64,000 nt of DNA from DASYRM01 sp036004405 (GTDB lineage Bacteria; Acidobacteriota; Vicinamibacteria; Vicinamibacterales; UBA2999): NCBI GenBank assembly GCA_036004405.1, contig DASYRM010000001.1:12010-76009 (forward strand), read 5' to 3'. The notes under the pieces are model-generated. The model was not told the origin of the DNA. It ran no database searches and saw only the letters and a program-made list of their open reading frames with translations. The position numbers were made by a program, and so were the translations under genes. Positions 34,577 through 43,165 of this stretch are shown piece after piece. Within the stretch, counting starts at the first letter, position 1. Every line of letters begins with the position of its first letter.

Positions 34577-35113
34577 ATGACCACCGACATCGTGGCCTAC
34601 GGGCTCTACAAGGATCGCGAGTCGTTCGAACGGGCGGTCGACGCGCTGCGCGCGGCCAACTTCCGCAACAGCGACGTGTCCGCAATCCTGCCCGACCGTG
34701 ACCATACGACGAAGGATCTCGCGCACGAGATCAACACGAAGACGCCGGAAGGGATTGCGGCCGGCGCGGGTGCGGGCGCGGCGCTCGGCGGCGTGCTCGG
34801 CTGGCTCGTGGGTATCGGCGCGATTGTCATACCGGGGATCGGGCCGCTCGTCGCGGCCGGCCCCGTGGTGGCCGCGCTGGCGGGGGCGGGCGCGGCCGGC
34901 GCGACCGGCGGTCTGGTTGGTGGACTGATCGGCGCCGGCATCCCCGAGGTCGAGGCCAAGCGTTACGCGGGCCGCATCCGCGAGGGCGCGTATCTCCTGT
35001 CGGTGCACTGCGACGACACGGCCTGGGCCAAGAAGGCCGAGGACATTCTCGAGCGCACCGGCGGCAAGGACGTCGTGCACACGGCCGAAGCGTCGGCCGA
35101 CTACAGGCCCTGA
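34577..35113 (+). CDS. General-stress YflT/DUF1269-like protein with glycine-rich membrane-like core
   Basis: Protein of 178 residues. The N-terminal domain (about 1-55, IVAYGLYKDRESFERAVDALRAANF) resembles the heat-induced stress YflT domain. A Gly/Ala-rich hydrophobic stretch (about 58-122) has glycine-zipper spacing, and a short C-terminal domain (about 125-178) repeats the pattern AYLLSVHCDD. AGGAGG precedes the ATG by 6 bases. Related proteins accumulate under general stress; molecular function is unknown. Confidence 0.8.
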   Translation: MTTDIVAYGLYKDRESFERAVDALRAANFRNSDVSAILPDRDHTTKDLAHEINTKTPEGIAAGAGAGAALGGVLGWLVGIGAIVIPGIGPLVAAGPVVAALAGAGAAGATGGLVGGLIGAGIPEVEAKRYAGRIREGAYLLSVHCDDTAWAKKAEDILERTGGKDVVHTAEASADYRP

Positions 35114-35186
35114 CGATTCCTGGGTCAGGTAGGTCGGGTAGGCCAGGTGGGGAGTCGGCCGAACCGGCTGGCGTTGCTTGTACCAT

Positions 35187-36920
35187 ATGGGTTTCGCCAC
35201 GAGCGGAACCCGAGTGTCGTCCCAGAATCCTCCCGTTGACGGCGCCGCGCCGGGCCAGGTGACCGAAGCGCTTGCTGCCGGCCGCGGCGCGCTGGCGCGC
35301 GGCGACTGGGAGTCTGCCTACCAGGCGTTCGAGAACGTGCTCCGGCTCGAGGATCGCCCGGACGCGCTCGAAGGGCTTGGCCTCGCCGCGTGGTGGCTCG
35401 ATCTTGCCGACGTCGTCTTCGACGCGCGCGAGCGGGCGTACCGCGGCTACCGCGAGCGCGGCGACAGCCTGGGCGCCGCCCGCCTGGCGGTATGGCTGGC
35501 GTGGGACACGGCCGCCTTCCGCGGCGAGCAGGCGGTGGCGAACGGCTGGTTGCAGCGTGCCCGCCGGATCCTCGACGGTCTGCCCGATGCGCCCGAGCAT
35601 GCGTGGCTCGCGTCGCGCGCCGGTATCTGGGCGCTGCTCGACGACGGCGATCCCCACGAGGCGGCGAAGCTGGCGGCCGAGGCCGTGCGCGTCGGCCAGG
35701 CGACCGGCGCGGTGGACTACGAGATGGTCGGCCGCGCGGTGCACGGCTTCGCGCGCGTCACGGCCGGTGCCGTCGTCGAAGGGCTGCAGGAGCTGGACGA
35801 GGTGAACGCCGCGGTGCTCGCCGGCGAGATGAGCGACCGCGTGCTCATCGGACTGGCGTGCTGCTACCTGATTGCCGCGTGCGAGCGCGTCCACGACTAC
35901 GAGCGCGCGACGCAGTGGTGCGATCGCCTGAAGGCGTTCTGCAAGAAGGTCGGCTTCCGCCCGCTGTTTGCGGTGTGCCGCACGCAGTACGCGTCGGTGT
36001 GCATGTGGCGCGGCGCGTGGGACGAGGCCGAGCTCGAGCTCACGTCCGCCGCCGACGAGCTCTTGGCCTGCCGCCCCGCCATGACCGGCGAGGGGCTGGT
36101 GCGGCTGGGCGAGCTGCGCCGCCGGCAGGGCAAGCTGGACGAGGCGATGGCGCTCTTCGATCGGGTGGCCTCGCATCCCCTTGCGTCGGTCGGACGCGCG
36201 AACGTGATGTTCGATCGCGGCGATCACGCCGGCAGCGCGGAGCTGGCCGAGCGTCACCTCCGTCGCCTGCCCGCGAGCAACCGCACCGAGCGGATCGCGG
36301 CGCTCGAAGTGAAGGTGCGCGCCTGCGTCGAGCAGGGGCACCTCGACGAGGCGCGGCCGGCGGTGGCCGAGCTGCGCACGATCGCCGACGAATCGCAGAC
36401 GGCGCCGCTCCGCGCGCGCGCCAGCTTCGCCGCCGGGCTGGTGTCGGCCCGCGCCGGCGACGCCAACGTCGCGCGCACGCACCTCGAGGACGCCGTCGAT
36501 CTTTTCAGCGCCAGCGGGGCGCCGTTCGAGACCGGCCGCGCGCGCGTGGAGCTGGCCCGCGTGCTCGGTACGCTGGGCCGGTCCGATGCGGCGGCGGCCG
36601 AAGCGCAGCGCGCCATCGGCGACCTGACGCCGCTCGGGGCCAGCCTCGACCTGGCCCGCGCCCGCGCCGTGCTCGAGGGCGCCGCGGCGCCGCCCGTGCA
36701 CGGCGGCGAGGATCGGAAGGGGCTGACCCCGCGCGAAGTCGAGGTCCTGCGGCTGATTTCCGATGGTCTCAACAATCAAGCCATTGCCGAGCGCCTCTTC
36801 ATCAGCGAACACACCGTGCACCGGCACGTCGCCAACACGCTGACCAAGCTCAACGTTTCGTCGCGCTCCGCGGCCGTGGCCCAGGCCGGCCGCCTCGGTC
36901 TTCTGAATCCCAAGGCCTGA
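35187..36920 (+). CDS. LuxR-family regulator with TPR-like N-terminal region
   Basis: Protein of 577 residues. About 500 residues of helical repeats (TPR-like, for example ALARGDWESAYQAFENVLRL) precede a C-terminal GerE/LuxR helix-turn-helix: GLTPREVEVLRLISDGLNNQ, then AIAERLFISEHTVHRHVANT. There is no receiver and no obvious MalT-type ATPase. The repeats may bind a partner or ligand. The ATG at 35187 is preferred to an in-frame TTG at 35178. A hairpin followed by T residues lies 33 bases past the stop. Confidence 0.85.
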   Translation: MGFATSGTRVSSQNPPVDGAAPGQVTEALAAGRGALARGDWESAYQAFENVLRLEDRPDALEGLGLAAWWLDLADVVFDARERAYRGYRERGDSLGAARLAVWLAWDTAAFRGEQAVANGWLQRARRILDGLPDAPEHAWLASRAGIWALLDDGDPHEAAKLAAEAVRVGQATGAVDYEMVGRAVHGFARVTAGAVVEGLQELDEVNAAVLAGEMSDRVLIGLACCYLIAACERVHDYERATQWCDRLKAFCKKVGFRPLFAVCRTQYASVCMWRGAWDEAELELTSAADELLACRPAMTGEGLVRLGELRRRQGKLDEAMALFDRVASHPLASVGRANVMFDRGDHAGSAELAERHLRRLPASNRTERIAALEVKVRACVEQGHLDEARPAVAELRTIADESQTAPLRARASFAAGLVSARAGDANVARTHLEDAVDLFSASGAPFETGRARVELARVLGTLGRSDAAAAEAQRAIGDLTPLGASLDLARARAVLEGAAAPPVHGGEDRKGLTPREVEVLRLISDGLNNQAIAERLFISEHTVHRHVANTLTKLNVSSRSAAVAQAGRLGLLNPKA

Positions 36921-36937
36921 GGCCCAAGGCCCAAGGT
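36920..36937. repeat. GGCCCAA short tandem repeat
   Basis: Two clear copies of GGCCCAA follow the stop of the LuxR-type gene directly. They resemble the AGCCCAR runs at 17478-17515 and 23468-23490. Confidence 0.4.
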
Positions 36938-36953
36938 CGAGGGCGTAGCGCCC

Positions 36954-36974
36954 ATGGCCCGTTCGGGCCATTTT
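36954..36974 (+). terminator. Candidate intrinsic terminator
   Basis: A perfect 8-bp stem (ATGGCCCG / CGGGCCAT, 2-base loop) is followed by TTT, 33 bases after the LuxR-type regulator stop. A smaller GGGCG-TAG-CGCCC dyad precedes it. The T-run is short, so efficiency is uncertain. Confidence 0.5.
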
Positions 36975-37059
36975 GACTGCCGGTCCCAAAATGACCGGAT
37001 CGGGTGAAGCCTGACCTGCGCCCCCGTTGTTAGAGTCCCTTTCACCGAAGGAACGAACC

Positions 37060-37893
37060 GTGACTGGCCCCTCCCCTCTCCGTCTCATGTGCGTGCTGGC
37101 TCACCCCGACGACGAGTCGCTCGCCACCGGCGGCGTGCTCGCCCAGTGTGCGGAGCAGGGGGTGGAAACCTACCTGGTCACCGCGACGCGAGGCGAGCGC
37201 GGCCGCTATGGCGACGGCGCCGTGTCGCCGGGGCCGGAGGTCGTTGGACCGACGCGCGAGGCGGAGCTCACGGCGGCGGCAGCCGCGCTCGGGCTGCGCG
37301 AGGTGACGGTGCTCGGCTATCCGGATGGTGCCCTCGACCAGGTGGACCACGAAGAAGCGACGGCGACCATCGCCGGCCACCTGCGCCGGGTGCGGCCGCA
37401 CGTGGTCATCACCTTCGGCCCCGAGGGGGCATACGGGCACATCGATCACATCGCGATCAGCCAGCTGACCGCTGCCGCGATCGCGTGCGCCGCCGATCCG
37501 TCGTATGCGGCGAACGGCGCCGCGGCGCCGCACCGCGTGTCGAAGTTCTATTTCATCGCGTGGAGCCCGGAGAAGTGGGCCGCCTATCAGACTGCGCTCA
37601 AGGCGCTCGTCTTCAGAGTCGACGGAGAAGAACGCCACGCCACGCCGTGGCCGTCGTGGGCGTTGACGACCGTCGTGGACACGAGCCGCGTGTGGCCGGT
37701 GGCCTGGCGCGCGGTGTCGTGCCACAAGACGCAGATGTCGATCTACGCGCGGCTGGGCGACCTGCCCGACGAGCATCACCGGGCGCTGTGGGGCACGCAG
37801 GAGTTCTATCGCGTGTTCAGCTGCGTGAACGGCGGCCGCGCGCGCGAGACGGATCTCTTCGAGGGGCTTAGGGCTCCGGTCAGAACAAAGTGA
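37060..37893 (+). CDS. PIG-L family zinc deacetylase
   Basis: LmbE/PIG-L-type N-acetylglucosamine deacetylase-like protein of 277 residues. The metal motif AHPDDE (about 13-18), the segment ATRGERGRYGD and a GHIDH motif near 127 supply His/Asp zinc ligands and the general base. Relatives deacetylate GlcNAc-inositol, bacillithiol precursors or mycothiol precursors. The GTG at 37060 follows GAAGGAAC. The last residues (LRAPVRTK) and stop come from the left inverted end of the element at 37867-38032. Confidence 0.87.
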   Translation: MTGPSPLRLMCVLAHPDDESLATGGVLAQCAEQGVETYLVTATRGERGRYGDGAVSPGPEVVGPTREAELTAAAAALGLREVTVLGYPDGALDQVDHEEATATIAGHLRRVRPHVVITFGPEGAYGHIDHIAISQLTAAAIACAADPSYAANGAAAPHRVSKFYFIAWSPEKWAAYQTALKALVFRVDGEERHATPWPSWALTTVVDTSRVWPVAWRAVSCHKTQMSIYARLGDLPDEHHRALWGTQEFYRVFSCVNGGRARETDLFEGLRAPVRTK

Positions 37894-38032
37894 CCACTCT
37901 GGCCGCCGATGCATCCCGTCTGGCGTCGTTGCTCATCGCTTACATACTCCCGGTATGCGCGCTCTTCGCGCCTTGCCAGCCGGGCGCCTCGACGCCCAGA
38001 GTTGGCCACCTTGTTCTGACCGGAGCCCTAAG
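37867..38032. mobile_element. MITE-like element with ~38-bp imperfect terminal inverted repeats
   Basis: The left end CTTAGGGCTCCGGTCAGAAC (37867-37886) is the exact reverse complement of the right end (38013-38032). Similarity continues inward to about 38 bp (AAAGTGACCACTCTGG against AAGGTGGCCAACTCTGG). The 90-bp core holds a CATAC/GTATG dyad (CATACTCCCGGTATG, 37943-37957). There is no transposase and no clear target duplication. The element ends directly before the ATG of the PLP decarboxylase and encodes the C-terminal residues of the PIG-L protein. Confidence 0.6.
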
Positions 38033-39571
38033 ATGAACGAACGCACGGCACGGTTGGAAGCGCTGCGGAAGCGCACGGCACCCCTTGCGATGTCGGCCGG
38101 CGAATTTCGCGCGATCGGCCACCAGCTGGTCGACCTCGTGGCCGAGCGGCTCGCGGCCGTGCCCGAGGCGCCGCTCACGCGGAGCGAGTCGCCCGCCCAG
38201 GTGCGCGCGCTGCTGGGCGCCGCGCGCCCGCTCCCGCTCGAGGGCGAAGCCGCCGGCCCGCTGGTCGCCGAAACCGCCGGACAGCTGTTCGATCACTCGC
38301 TGTTCAACGGCCACCCGCGTTTCTTCGGCTACATCACGTCGAGCCCGGCGCCCATCGGCATGTTCGGCGACTTCCTGGCGGCCGCGGTCAACCAGAACGT
38401 GGGCGCGTGGGGGCTGTCGCCGCTGGCGACGGAGATCGAGTGTCAGGCGGTGCGGTGGATGGCCGAGCTGATCGGCTTCCCGCAGACCGCCGGCGGACTG
38501 TTCGTGAGCGGCGGCAACATGGCCAACTTCGTCGGCGTGCTCGCCGCCCGCGCGGCGGCGGCCGGCTGGGACGTGCGCGCCGAGGGGCTGTCGCGCCAAT
38601 CGCTCGTGCTCTACGGATCCGCCGAGACGCACACCTGGATCCAGAAGGCGGCGGATCTCTTCGGCTTCGGTACCGACGCCATCCGCTGGATTCCGACCGA
38701 CGCGCGGCAGTGCATGGACGTGGCCGCCCTGCGCAGCGCCATCGAGGCCGACCGGCGCGCCGGACTGCAGCCGTTCCTCGTCGTCGGGACGGCCGGGTCG
38801 GTCAGCACGGGTGCTGTCGATCCGCTGGACGAGATCGCCGCGGTCTGTCGCGAGCAGTCGCTGTGGTTTCACGTGGACGGCTGCTACGGCGCCGTCGCCG
38901 CGGAAGTGCCGGGCGCGCCCGCGAGCCTGCGTGCACTGGCCCAGGCTGATTCGATCGCCGTCGATCCGCACAAGTGGCTCTACGCGCCGCTCGAAGCCGG
39001 GTGCGTGCTGGTGCGCGATCCCGAGGCGCTCCGCCGCGCCTTTTCATATCACCCGGCCTACTACCACTTCGACGAGCAGGTGGTGAACTTCTTCGAGCTC
39101 GGGCCGCAGAACTCGCGCGGGTTCCGCGCGCTGAAGGTGTGGCTGGCGCTGCGCCAGGTAGGACGGGAGGGGTACCGCAGGATGATTGCCGACGATATGC
39201 TGCTGGCCGGGCATCTCCACGAGCGGGTGTCGCAGAACGCCGAGTTCGAGCCAGTGACGCAGTCGCTCAGCATCACCACGTTCCGCTACGTGCCCGTGGA
39301 TCTGCGGCCGTCGATCGGCAGCGACGCCACGGAGGCCTATCTCGACCGGCTCAATCGCGAGCTGCTCGTGGCCATCGAACGCAGCGGCGACGCGTTCCTG
39401 TCGAGCGCGGTGGTGAGCGGGCGCTTCGCCCTTCGCGCCTGCGTCGTGAACTTTCACACGTCTCTGGATGACATCGAGGCGCTGCTGCCCCTGGTGTCCG
39501 GGTTGGGAAAAGAGATCGACGCGGCTCTGAGACGTGAGCCCGCCGTGCAGTACGTAGAGGCGGGTCTTTAG
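38033..39571 (+). CDS. PLP-dependent group II decarboxylase
   Basis: Aromatic-L-amino-acid/glutamate-type decarboxylase of 512 residues. The family's N-terminal HPRFFGYITSSPAPIGMFGD, the cofactor-contact segment FHVDGCYGA and the Schiff-base Lys in VDPHKWLYAPLEAG (near 313) are clear. The ATG follows GGAG by about 7 bases; that site lies inside the right inverted end of the upstream MITE-like element. The last codons (YVEAGL) and the TAG stop are inside palindromic repeat copy F. The amino-acid substrate cannot be assigned. Confidence 0.9.
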   Translation: MNERTARLEALRKRTAPLAMSAGEFRAIGHQLVDLVAERLAAVPEAPLTRSESPAQVRALLGAARPLPLEGEAAGPLVAETAGQLFDHSLFNGHPRFFGYITSSPAPIGMFGDFLAAAVNQNVGAWGLSPLATEIECQAVRWMAELIGFPQTAGGLFVSGGNMANFVGVLAARAAAAGWDVRAEGLSRQSLVLYGSAETHTWIQKAADLFGFGTDAIRWIPTDARQCMDVAALRSAIEADRRAGLQPFLVVGTAGSVSTGAVDPLDEIAAVCREQSLWFHVDGCYGAVAAEVPGAPASLRALAQADSIAVDPHKWLYAPLEAGCVLVRDPEALRRAFSYHPAYYHFDEQVVNFFELGPQNSRGFRALKVWLALRQVGREGYRRMIADDMLLAGHLHERVSQNAEFEPVTQSLSITTFRYVPVDLRPSIGSDATEAYLDRLNRELLVAIERSGDAFLSSAVVSGRFALRACVVNFHTSLDDIEALLPLVSGLGKEIDAALRREPAVQYVEAGL

Positions 39572-39584
39572 AGACCCGCCTGAT
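39554..39584. repeat. GTAG palindromic repeat, copy F
   Basis: GTAGA-GGCGGGTCT-TTAG-AGACCCGCC-TGAT. The arm sequence differs from copies B-E but is still perfectly paired. The TAG in the loop is the stop codon of the PLP decarboxylase, whose last six residues are encoded by the repeat. Confidence 0.75.
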
Positions 39585-39601
39585 TTGAAAAGGAGTCAGC
39601 G

Positions 39602-40129
39602 ATGACGAACACACAGACGGGAACCATTGGTGGAACACAGGTGGCGGCGAGTGCGCGGAGCGAGGCTCTGGCGCGCCGGCTCGAACAGGGCATCGACGCG
39701 ATGATTGCGTTCGCGAACACGTTGACGGAGAAGCAGTGGCAGACGCCGATTCCCAAGGACGGGCGCAAGGTCGGCGTGGTCGTGCACCACGTGGCCAGCG
39801 TGCTGCCGCTGGAGATTCAGCTGGCGCAGGCGCTGGCCAAGGGGCAGCCGATCACCGGCGTCACCTGGGACGACGTGCACGCGATGAACGCCAAGCACGC
39901 GCAGGACAACGCGGCAGTGACGAAGCAGGAGGCGATCGACCTGCTGCGCCAGAACAGCGCCCCGGCCGCGGCCGCGATTCGCGCGTTCACGGACGAGGAG
40001 CTGGCGACGGCGGCCACGGTGTCGCTCAACGCCGACGCGCCGCTGACGTGCCAGTTCATGCTCGAAGACCACGCCGTGCGCCACAGCTACCACCACCTGG
40101 CCAAGGTGCAGGCGGCGGTGAAGCTATGA
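39602..40129 (+). CDS. DinB-like metal-binding four-helix protein
   Basis: DinB/DUF664-type protein of 175 residues. His residues in VVHHVASVLP and in EDHAVRHSYHHLAKV match the three-His metal site of this superfamily, which includes bacillithiol and mycothiol S-transferases. AAAAGGAG precedes the ATG. Its TGA overlaps the ATG of the next gene as ATGA, so it is translationally coupled to a methyltransferase. Confidence 0.82.
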   Translation: MTNTQTGTIGGTQVAASARSEALARRLEQGIDAMIAFANTLTEKQWQTPIPKDGRKVGVVVHHVASVLPLEIQLAQALAKGQPITGVTWDDVHAMNAKHAQDNAAVTKQEAIDLLRQNSAPAAAAIRAFTDEELATAATVSLNADAPLTCQFMLEDHAVRHSYHHLAKVQAAVKL

Positions 40130-40956
40130 CTGCTGCGACGACTCCACCGGCGACCGCCGCGCCGGATCTGGCTGCGGTCAAGACCCGCCAGCAGGCGATG
40201 TGGGCGTCGGGCGACTTTGCGGTGATCGGCATGACGCTGCAGATCGTCGGCGAAATGGTGTGCGAGGCCGTCGATCTGCGCGCCGGCGAGCGCGTGCTCG
40301 ACGTGGCCGCCGGCAACGGCAACGCCACTCTGGCCGCGGCGCGCCGCTTTGCCGACGTCACCTCCACCGACTACGTGCCCGCCCTGCTGGAGGGCGGACG
40401 CCGTCGGGCCGAGGCCGAGGGCTTCACGGTGCGGTTCGAGCCGGCCGATGCCGAGAACCTGCCCTACGGAGACGCCAGCTTCGACGTCGTGCTGTCGACC
40501 TTCGGCGTCATGTTCGCGCCGGATCATCAGCGCGCCGCCGGCGAGTTGATGCGCGTGTGCCGCCCCGGCGGCCGCATTGGTCTCGCGTGCTGGACGCCCA
40601 CCGGCTTCCTCGGCGATCTGTTCCGCGCCGTGGCGCGGCACGTGCCGCCGGTGCCGGGTGTGCAGTCGCCGCTCTTCTGGGGTACCGACTCGCACCTCCG
40701 CACGCTGTTCCAGGGCGCCGCGACGATCGAGCACACCCCGCGGTTCTTCTCGTTCCGCTACAAGTCGCCCGAGCACTTCGTGGACGTGTTCCGCACCTTC
40801 TACGGGCCGACGCACAAGGCGTTCGCGGCGCTCGACGCCGCGGGGCAGGCCGCGCTCGAAGCCGACCTGCTAGCGCTCCTGCGCGGGGCGGATCGCGGCG
40901 GCGAAGCAGGTCTCGTCGTGCCGGCCGAATATCTGGAGACGGTGATCACGAGATAG
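40126..40956 (+). CDS. SAM-dependent class I methyltransferase
   Basis: Methyltransferase_11/25-type enzyme of 276 residues. Motif I is VLDVAAGNGNATLAAARR near 58-75, the acidic residue is in STDYVP, and motif IV is FDVVLSTFGVMFAPDH near 118. UbiE-like layout with a helical N-terminal cap (RQQAMWASGDFAVIG). The ATG overlaps the stop of the DinB-like gene. Substrate unknown. A palindromic repeat (copy E) follows 14 bp after the stop. Confidence 0.87.
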   Translation: MTAATTPPATAAPDLAAVKTRQQAMWASGDFAVIGMTLQIVGEMVCEAVDLRAGERVLDVAAGNGNATLAAARRFADVTSTDYVPALLEGGRRRAEAEGFTVRFEPADAENLPYGDASFDVVLSTFGVMFAPDHQRAAGELMRVCRPGGRIGLACWTPTGFLGDLFRAVARHVPPVPGVQSPLFWGTDSHLRTLFQGAATIEHTPRFFSFRYKSPEHFVDVFRTFYGPTHKAFAALDAAGQAALEADLLALLRGADRGGEAGLVVPAEYLETVITR

Positions 40957-40966
40957 CGCTTCGATC

Positions 40967-40991
40967 GTGGGGCCGCCTTCAGGCGGCCCAT
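40967..40991. repeat. GTAG palindromic repeat, copy E
   Basis: GTGGGGCCGCCT-TC-AGGCGGCCCATG, 14 bp after the methyltransferase stop and before the convergent mutM. Same core as copies B-D, with GTAG degraded to GTG. Confidence 0.7.
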
Positions 40992-41024
40992 GGTCGGGTC
41001 AGCTCAAGCGGGCCCCCACGATAG

Positions 41025-41837
41025 TCACCGCTGACAAACAGGGCAATAAAAGGTGGATCGCCCCGCCTGCGATCGCCGGCGGATGACACCGCGGCAGCGC
41101 GGGCGGCGGCAGGGCTCGCGCTCGCGGTCGTAGACGCGGAAGCGGTCGCTGCGATACGGCGCCGATATCTGGCGATGGATGGCCTCGTCGAGCACCTGCT
41201 TGATGGCGGCCGCCAGACGCCCGGCCGCCTCGCGCGGCGCACCGCCGGGCGTCGCGATGGTGGACGCCCGCCGCAGCGGCGACAACCCGGCGATGTGCAG
41301 CGCCTCGACGGCGTAGATGTTCCCGAGCCCGGCCACCACCTGCTGATCCAGCAGCGCCGCTTTCAACGACGTGCGCTTTCCGGCGCACGCCGCCGCGAGC
41401 GCGGCGGCGTCGAAGGCGGCCGACAGCGGCTCCGGCCCGAGCCCGCTCAGCGACGGGTGGCGATCCACGCGCGCCGTGCGCACCAGGTCCATGAACCCGA
41501 ACCGGCGCGGATCGTTGAAGACGACTTCGGCCCCTGACGACAGATGGAAGACGACGTGATCGTGGGCGTCGCCGGCATCGCTCGCGTGCGGCACCCGGAA
41601 CGAGCCCGACATGCCGAGGTGCATGAGAAGGCTGTCGCCGGAGGACAACGACGCCACCAGGTACTTCGCGCGCCGCGTCAGCGCCAGCGTGGTGGCCCCT
41701 TGCATCCGCTGCGCGAACCGCCGCGGAAACGGCGCCCGCAGATCCGGCCGGCGCAGCTCCACGCGTGCGATGCGCGCGCCCACCATCACCGGCTCCAGCT
41801 GCCGCCGCACGGCCTCGACTTCGGGAAGCTCCGGCAT
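41025..41837 (-). CDS. mutM: Formamidopyrimidine-DNA glycosylase (MutM/Fpg)
   Basis: Bifunctional base-excision repair glycosylase and AP lyase of 270 residues that removes 8-oxoguanine and FaPy. The catalytic N terminus MPELPEVE (Pro1 nucleophile, Glu2) is intact. The helix-two-turn-helix NIYAVEALHIAGLSP has Asn and Tyr in place. The C-terminal zinc finger ends FYCPVCQR. Its first Cys pair is spaced CRRPRC (four residues) rather than the common two. The ATG at 41837 is fixed by the need for Pro at position 2. Confidence 0.93.
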   Translation of the reverse strand: MPELPEVEAVRRQLEPVMVGARIARVELRRPDLRAPFPRRFAQRMQGATTLALTRRAKYLVASLSSGDSLLMHLGMSGSFRVPHASDAGDAHDHVVFHLSSGAEVVFNDPRRFGFMDLVRTARVDRHPSLSGLGPEPLSAAFDAAALAAACAGKRTSLKAALLDQQVVAGLGNIYAVEALHIAGLSPLRRASTIATPGGAPREAAGRLAAAIKQVLDEAIHRQISAPYRSDRFRVYDREREPCRRPRCRGVIRRRSQAGRSTFYCPVCQR

Positions 41838-41871
41838 TCCCTCAGGATCGCACGACCGTCCGCCTATGTAC

Positions 41872-41905
41872 GTAGAGGCGGACCTGTCAGGTCCGCCTGA
41901 TGTAG
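41872..41905. repeat. GTAG palindromic repeat, copy G
   Basis: GTAGA-GGCGGACCT-GTC-AGGTCCGCC-TGATGTAG. A third arm sequence, again fully complementary. It lies between divergent mutM and the MetE-like gene, so it is not only a terminator of convergent genes. Confidence 0.75.
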
Positions 41906-41925
41906 CATCCCCGCGGAGCTGCCCG

Positions 41926-43095
41926 ATGTACACGGCCACGGCACGCACTCTGCTCCCCACCACCATCACCGGCTCGTTGCCGCGGCCGGCGTGGTACACC
42001 GAGAACCTCGGCCGCCGCAATTTCCGCGAGGCGATGGTGGACCGCGCGTATCGGGAGCAGTATCTCGACGCCGCCTCGTCGCACATCCGCGATCAGGAGG
42101 TGGCCGGCCTCGACATCGTCACCGACGGCGACTGCCGCTTCGACGCCGACGTCGGCGGCCACAACTGGTTCTCGTACGCCCCGATCCGCATGGACGGATT
42201 CGCCGGCGCGGTGCCGTACAAGCCGGCCTCGGGACGGGCCGGCTTCGTCCAGCCGCGCGGCCACATCCTGCACGACATCCTCGAAGGCCGCGTGATGCCA
42301 GACCTGGTGGGGCCGGTGGGGCGCGGCACGTTGCAGTACACCGCGGTCTGGAAGGCGGCGCAGCGGCTGACGGCCCGGCCGGTGAAGTTCGGGTCGATCA
42401 CCCCCGAGCTCATTGCCATGGCCGTCCGCGATCACCACTACAAGGATCTGCGGCAGGCCATCCTGGCGATCAGCGACGCGCTCAACGCCGAGCTGCGCGA
42501 TCTGGTGGAGGCGGGTTGCGAGGTGGTGCAGCTCGAAGAGCCGCAGATCCACATGCTCGCCGCCAAGGGATCCGCGGGGCAGACGCTCGACAACGACTTC
42601 CTGGTCGACGTGTTCAATCGCACCGTCAGGGGGCTGCGCGGCAAGGCCGAGGTGTGGTGTCACACGTGCTGGGGCAACCCGGGCGCGCAGCGGATCTTCA
42701 ATCCGCTGCCCAGCTATGCGCCGGCGATTCCCTGGCTCGATCGGCTCGACGCGGACGTCATCACGTTCGAGTACTGCAGCACCGGCGGCGCCGACCTCGA
42801 GGCGATCGGTGCGATCGCCGGCAAGAAGATCGCCCTCGGCGTCGTCGATCACCACGTGCTCCAGGTGGAGACACCCGACGACGTCGCGGCGCAGATCCGC
42901 CGCGCGCTCGAGCACGTGCCGGCGGAGCGCCTGGTGCTGTCCTCCGACTGCGGGATGGGGCGCGAAGGCATGAGCCGGCGGCACGCGTTTCACAAGATGG
43001 TGTCGATCGTGCTCGGCACCAACATCGTGCGCCGCGAGCTCGGTCTGCCCGAGGCGCCGTGCCTCGCCGCCGACGAGCGGTATTCGCTGCTTTGA
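41926..43095 (+). CDS. Cobalamin-independent methionine synthase (MetE C-terminal domain) family protein
   Basis: MetE-like single-domain protein of 389 residues. TTITGSLPRPAWY at the N terminus, EVVQLEEPQIHM in the middle, WCHTCWGN and the C-terminal SSDCGMGREGMSRRHAF carry the zinc ligands (His, Cys, Cys). Such single-domain proteins include methyltransferases using small or corrinoid substrates and epoxyalkane:CoM transferase-like enzymes; full MetE is about twice as long. The ATG at 41926 follows GGAG. It starts just after palindromic repeat copy G and diverges from mutM. Confidence 0.85.
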   Translation: MYTATARTLLPTTITGSLPRPAWYTENLGRRNFREAMVDRAYREQYLDAASSHIRDQEVAGLDIVTDGDCRFDADVGGHNWFSYAPIRMDGFAGAVPYKPASGRAGFVQPRGHILHDILEGRVMPDLVGPVGRGTLQYTAVWKAAQRLTARPVKFGSITPELIAMAVRDHHYKDLRQAILAISDALNAELRDLVEAGCEVVQLEEPQIHMLAAKGSAGQTLDNDFLVDVFNRTVRGLRGKAEVWCHTCWGNPGAQRIFNPLPSYAPAIPWLDRLDADVITFEYCSTGGADLEAIGAIAGKKIALGVVDHHVLQVETPDDVAAQIRRALEHVPAERLVLSSDCGMGREGMSRRHAFHKMVSIVLGTNIVRRELGLPEAPCLAADERYSLL

Positions 43096-43115
43096 GCTGC
43101 TCTCCGCACGTGCGC

Positions 43116-43165
43116 CACGGGCCGCCTGAAGGCGGCCCCTACAGGCCCTACAGGCGGCCCCTACA
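43116..43165. repeat. GTAG palindromic repeat, copy H with extra right-arm copies
   Basis: GGGCCGCCT-GA-AGGCGGCCC-CTAC followed by two further partial right arms (AGGCCCTAC, AGGCGGCCCCTAC). The final CTA is the reverse complement of the ogt stop. The partial copies suggest slippage or repeated insertion. Confidence 0.72.
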
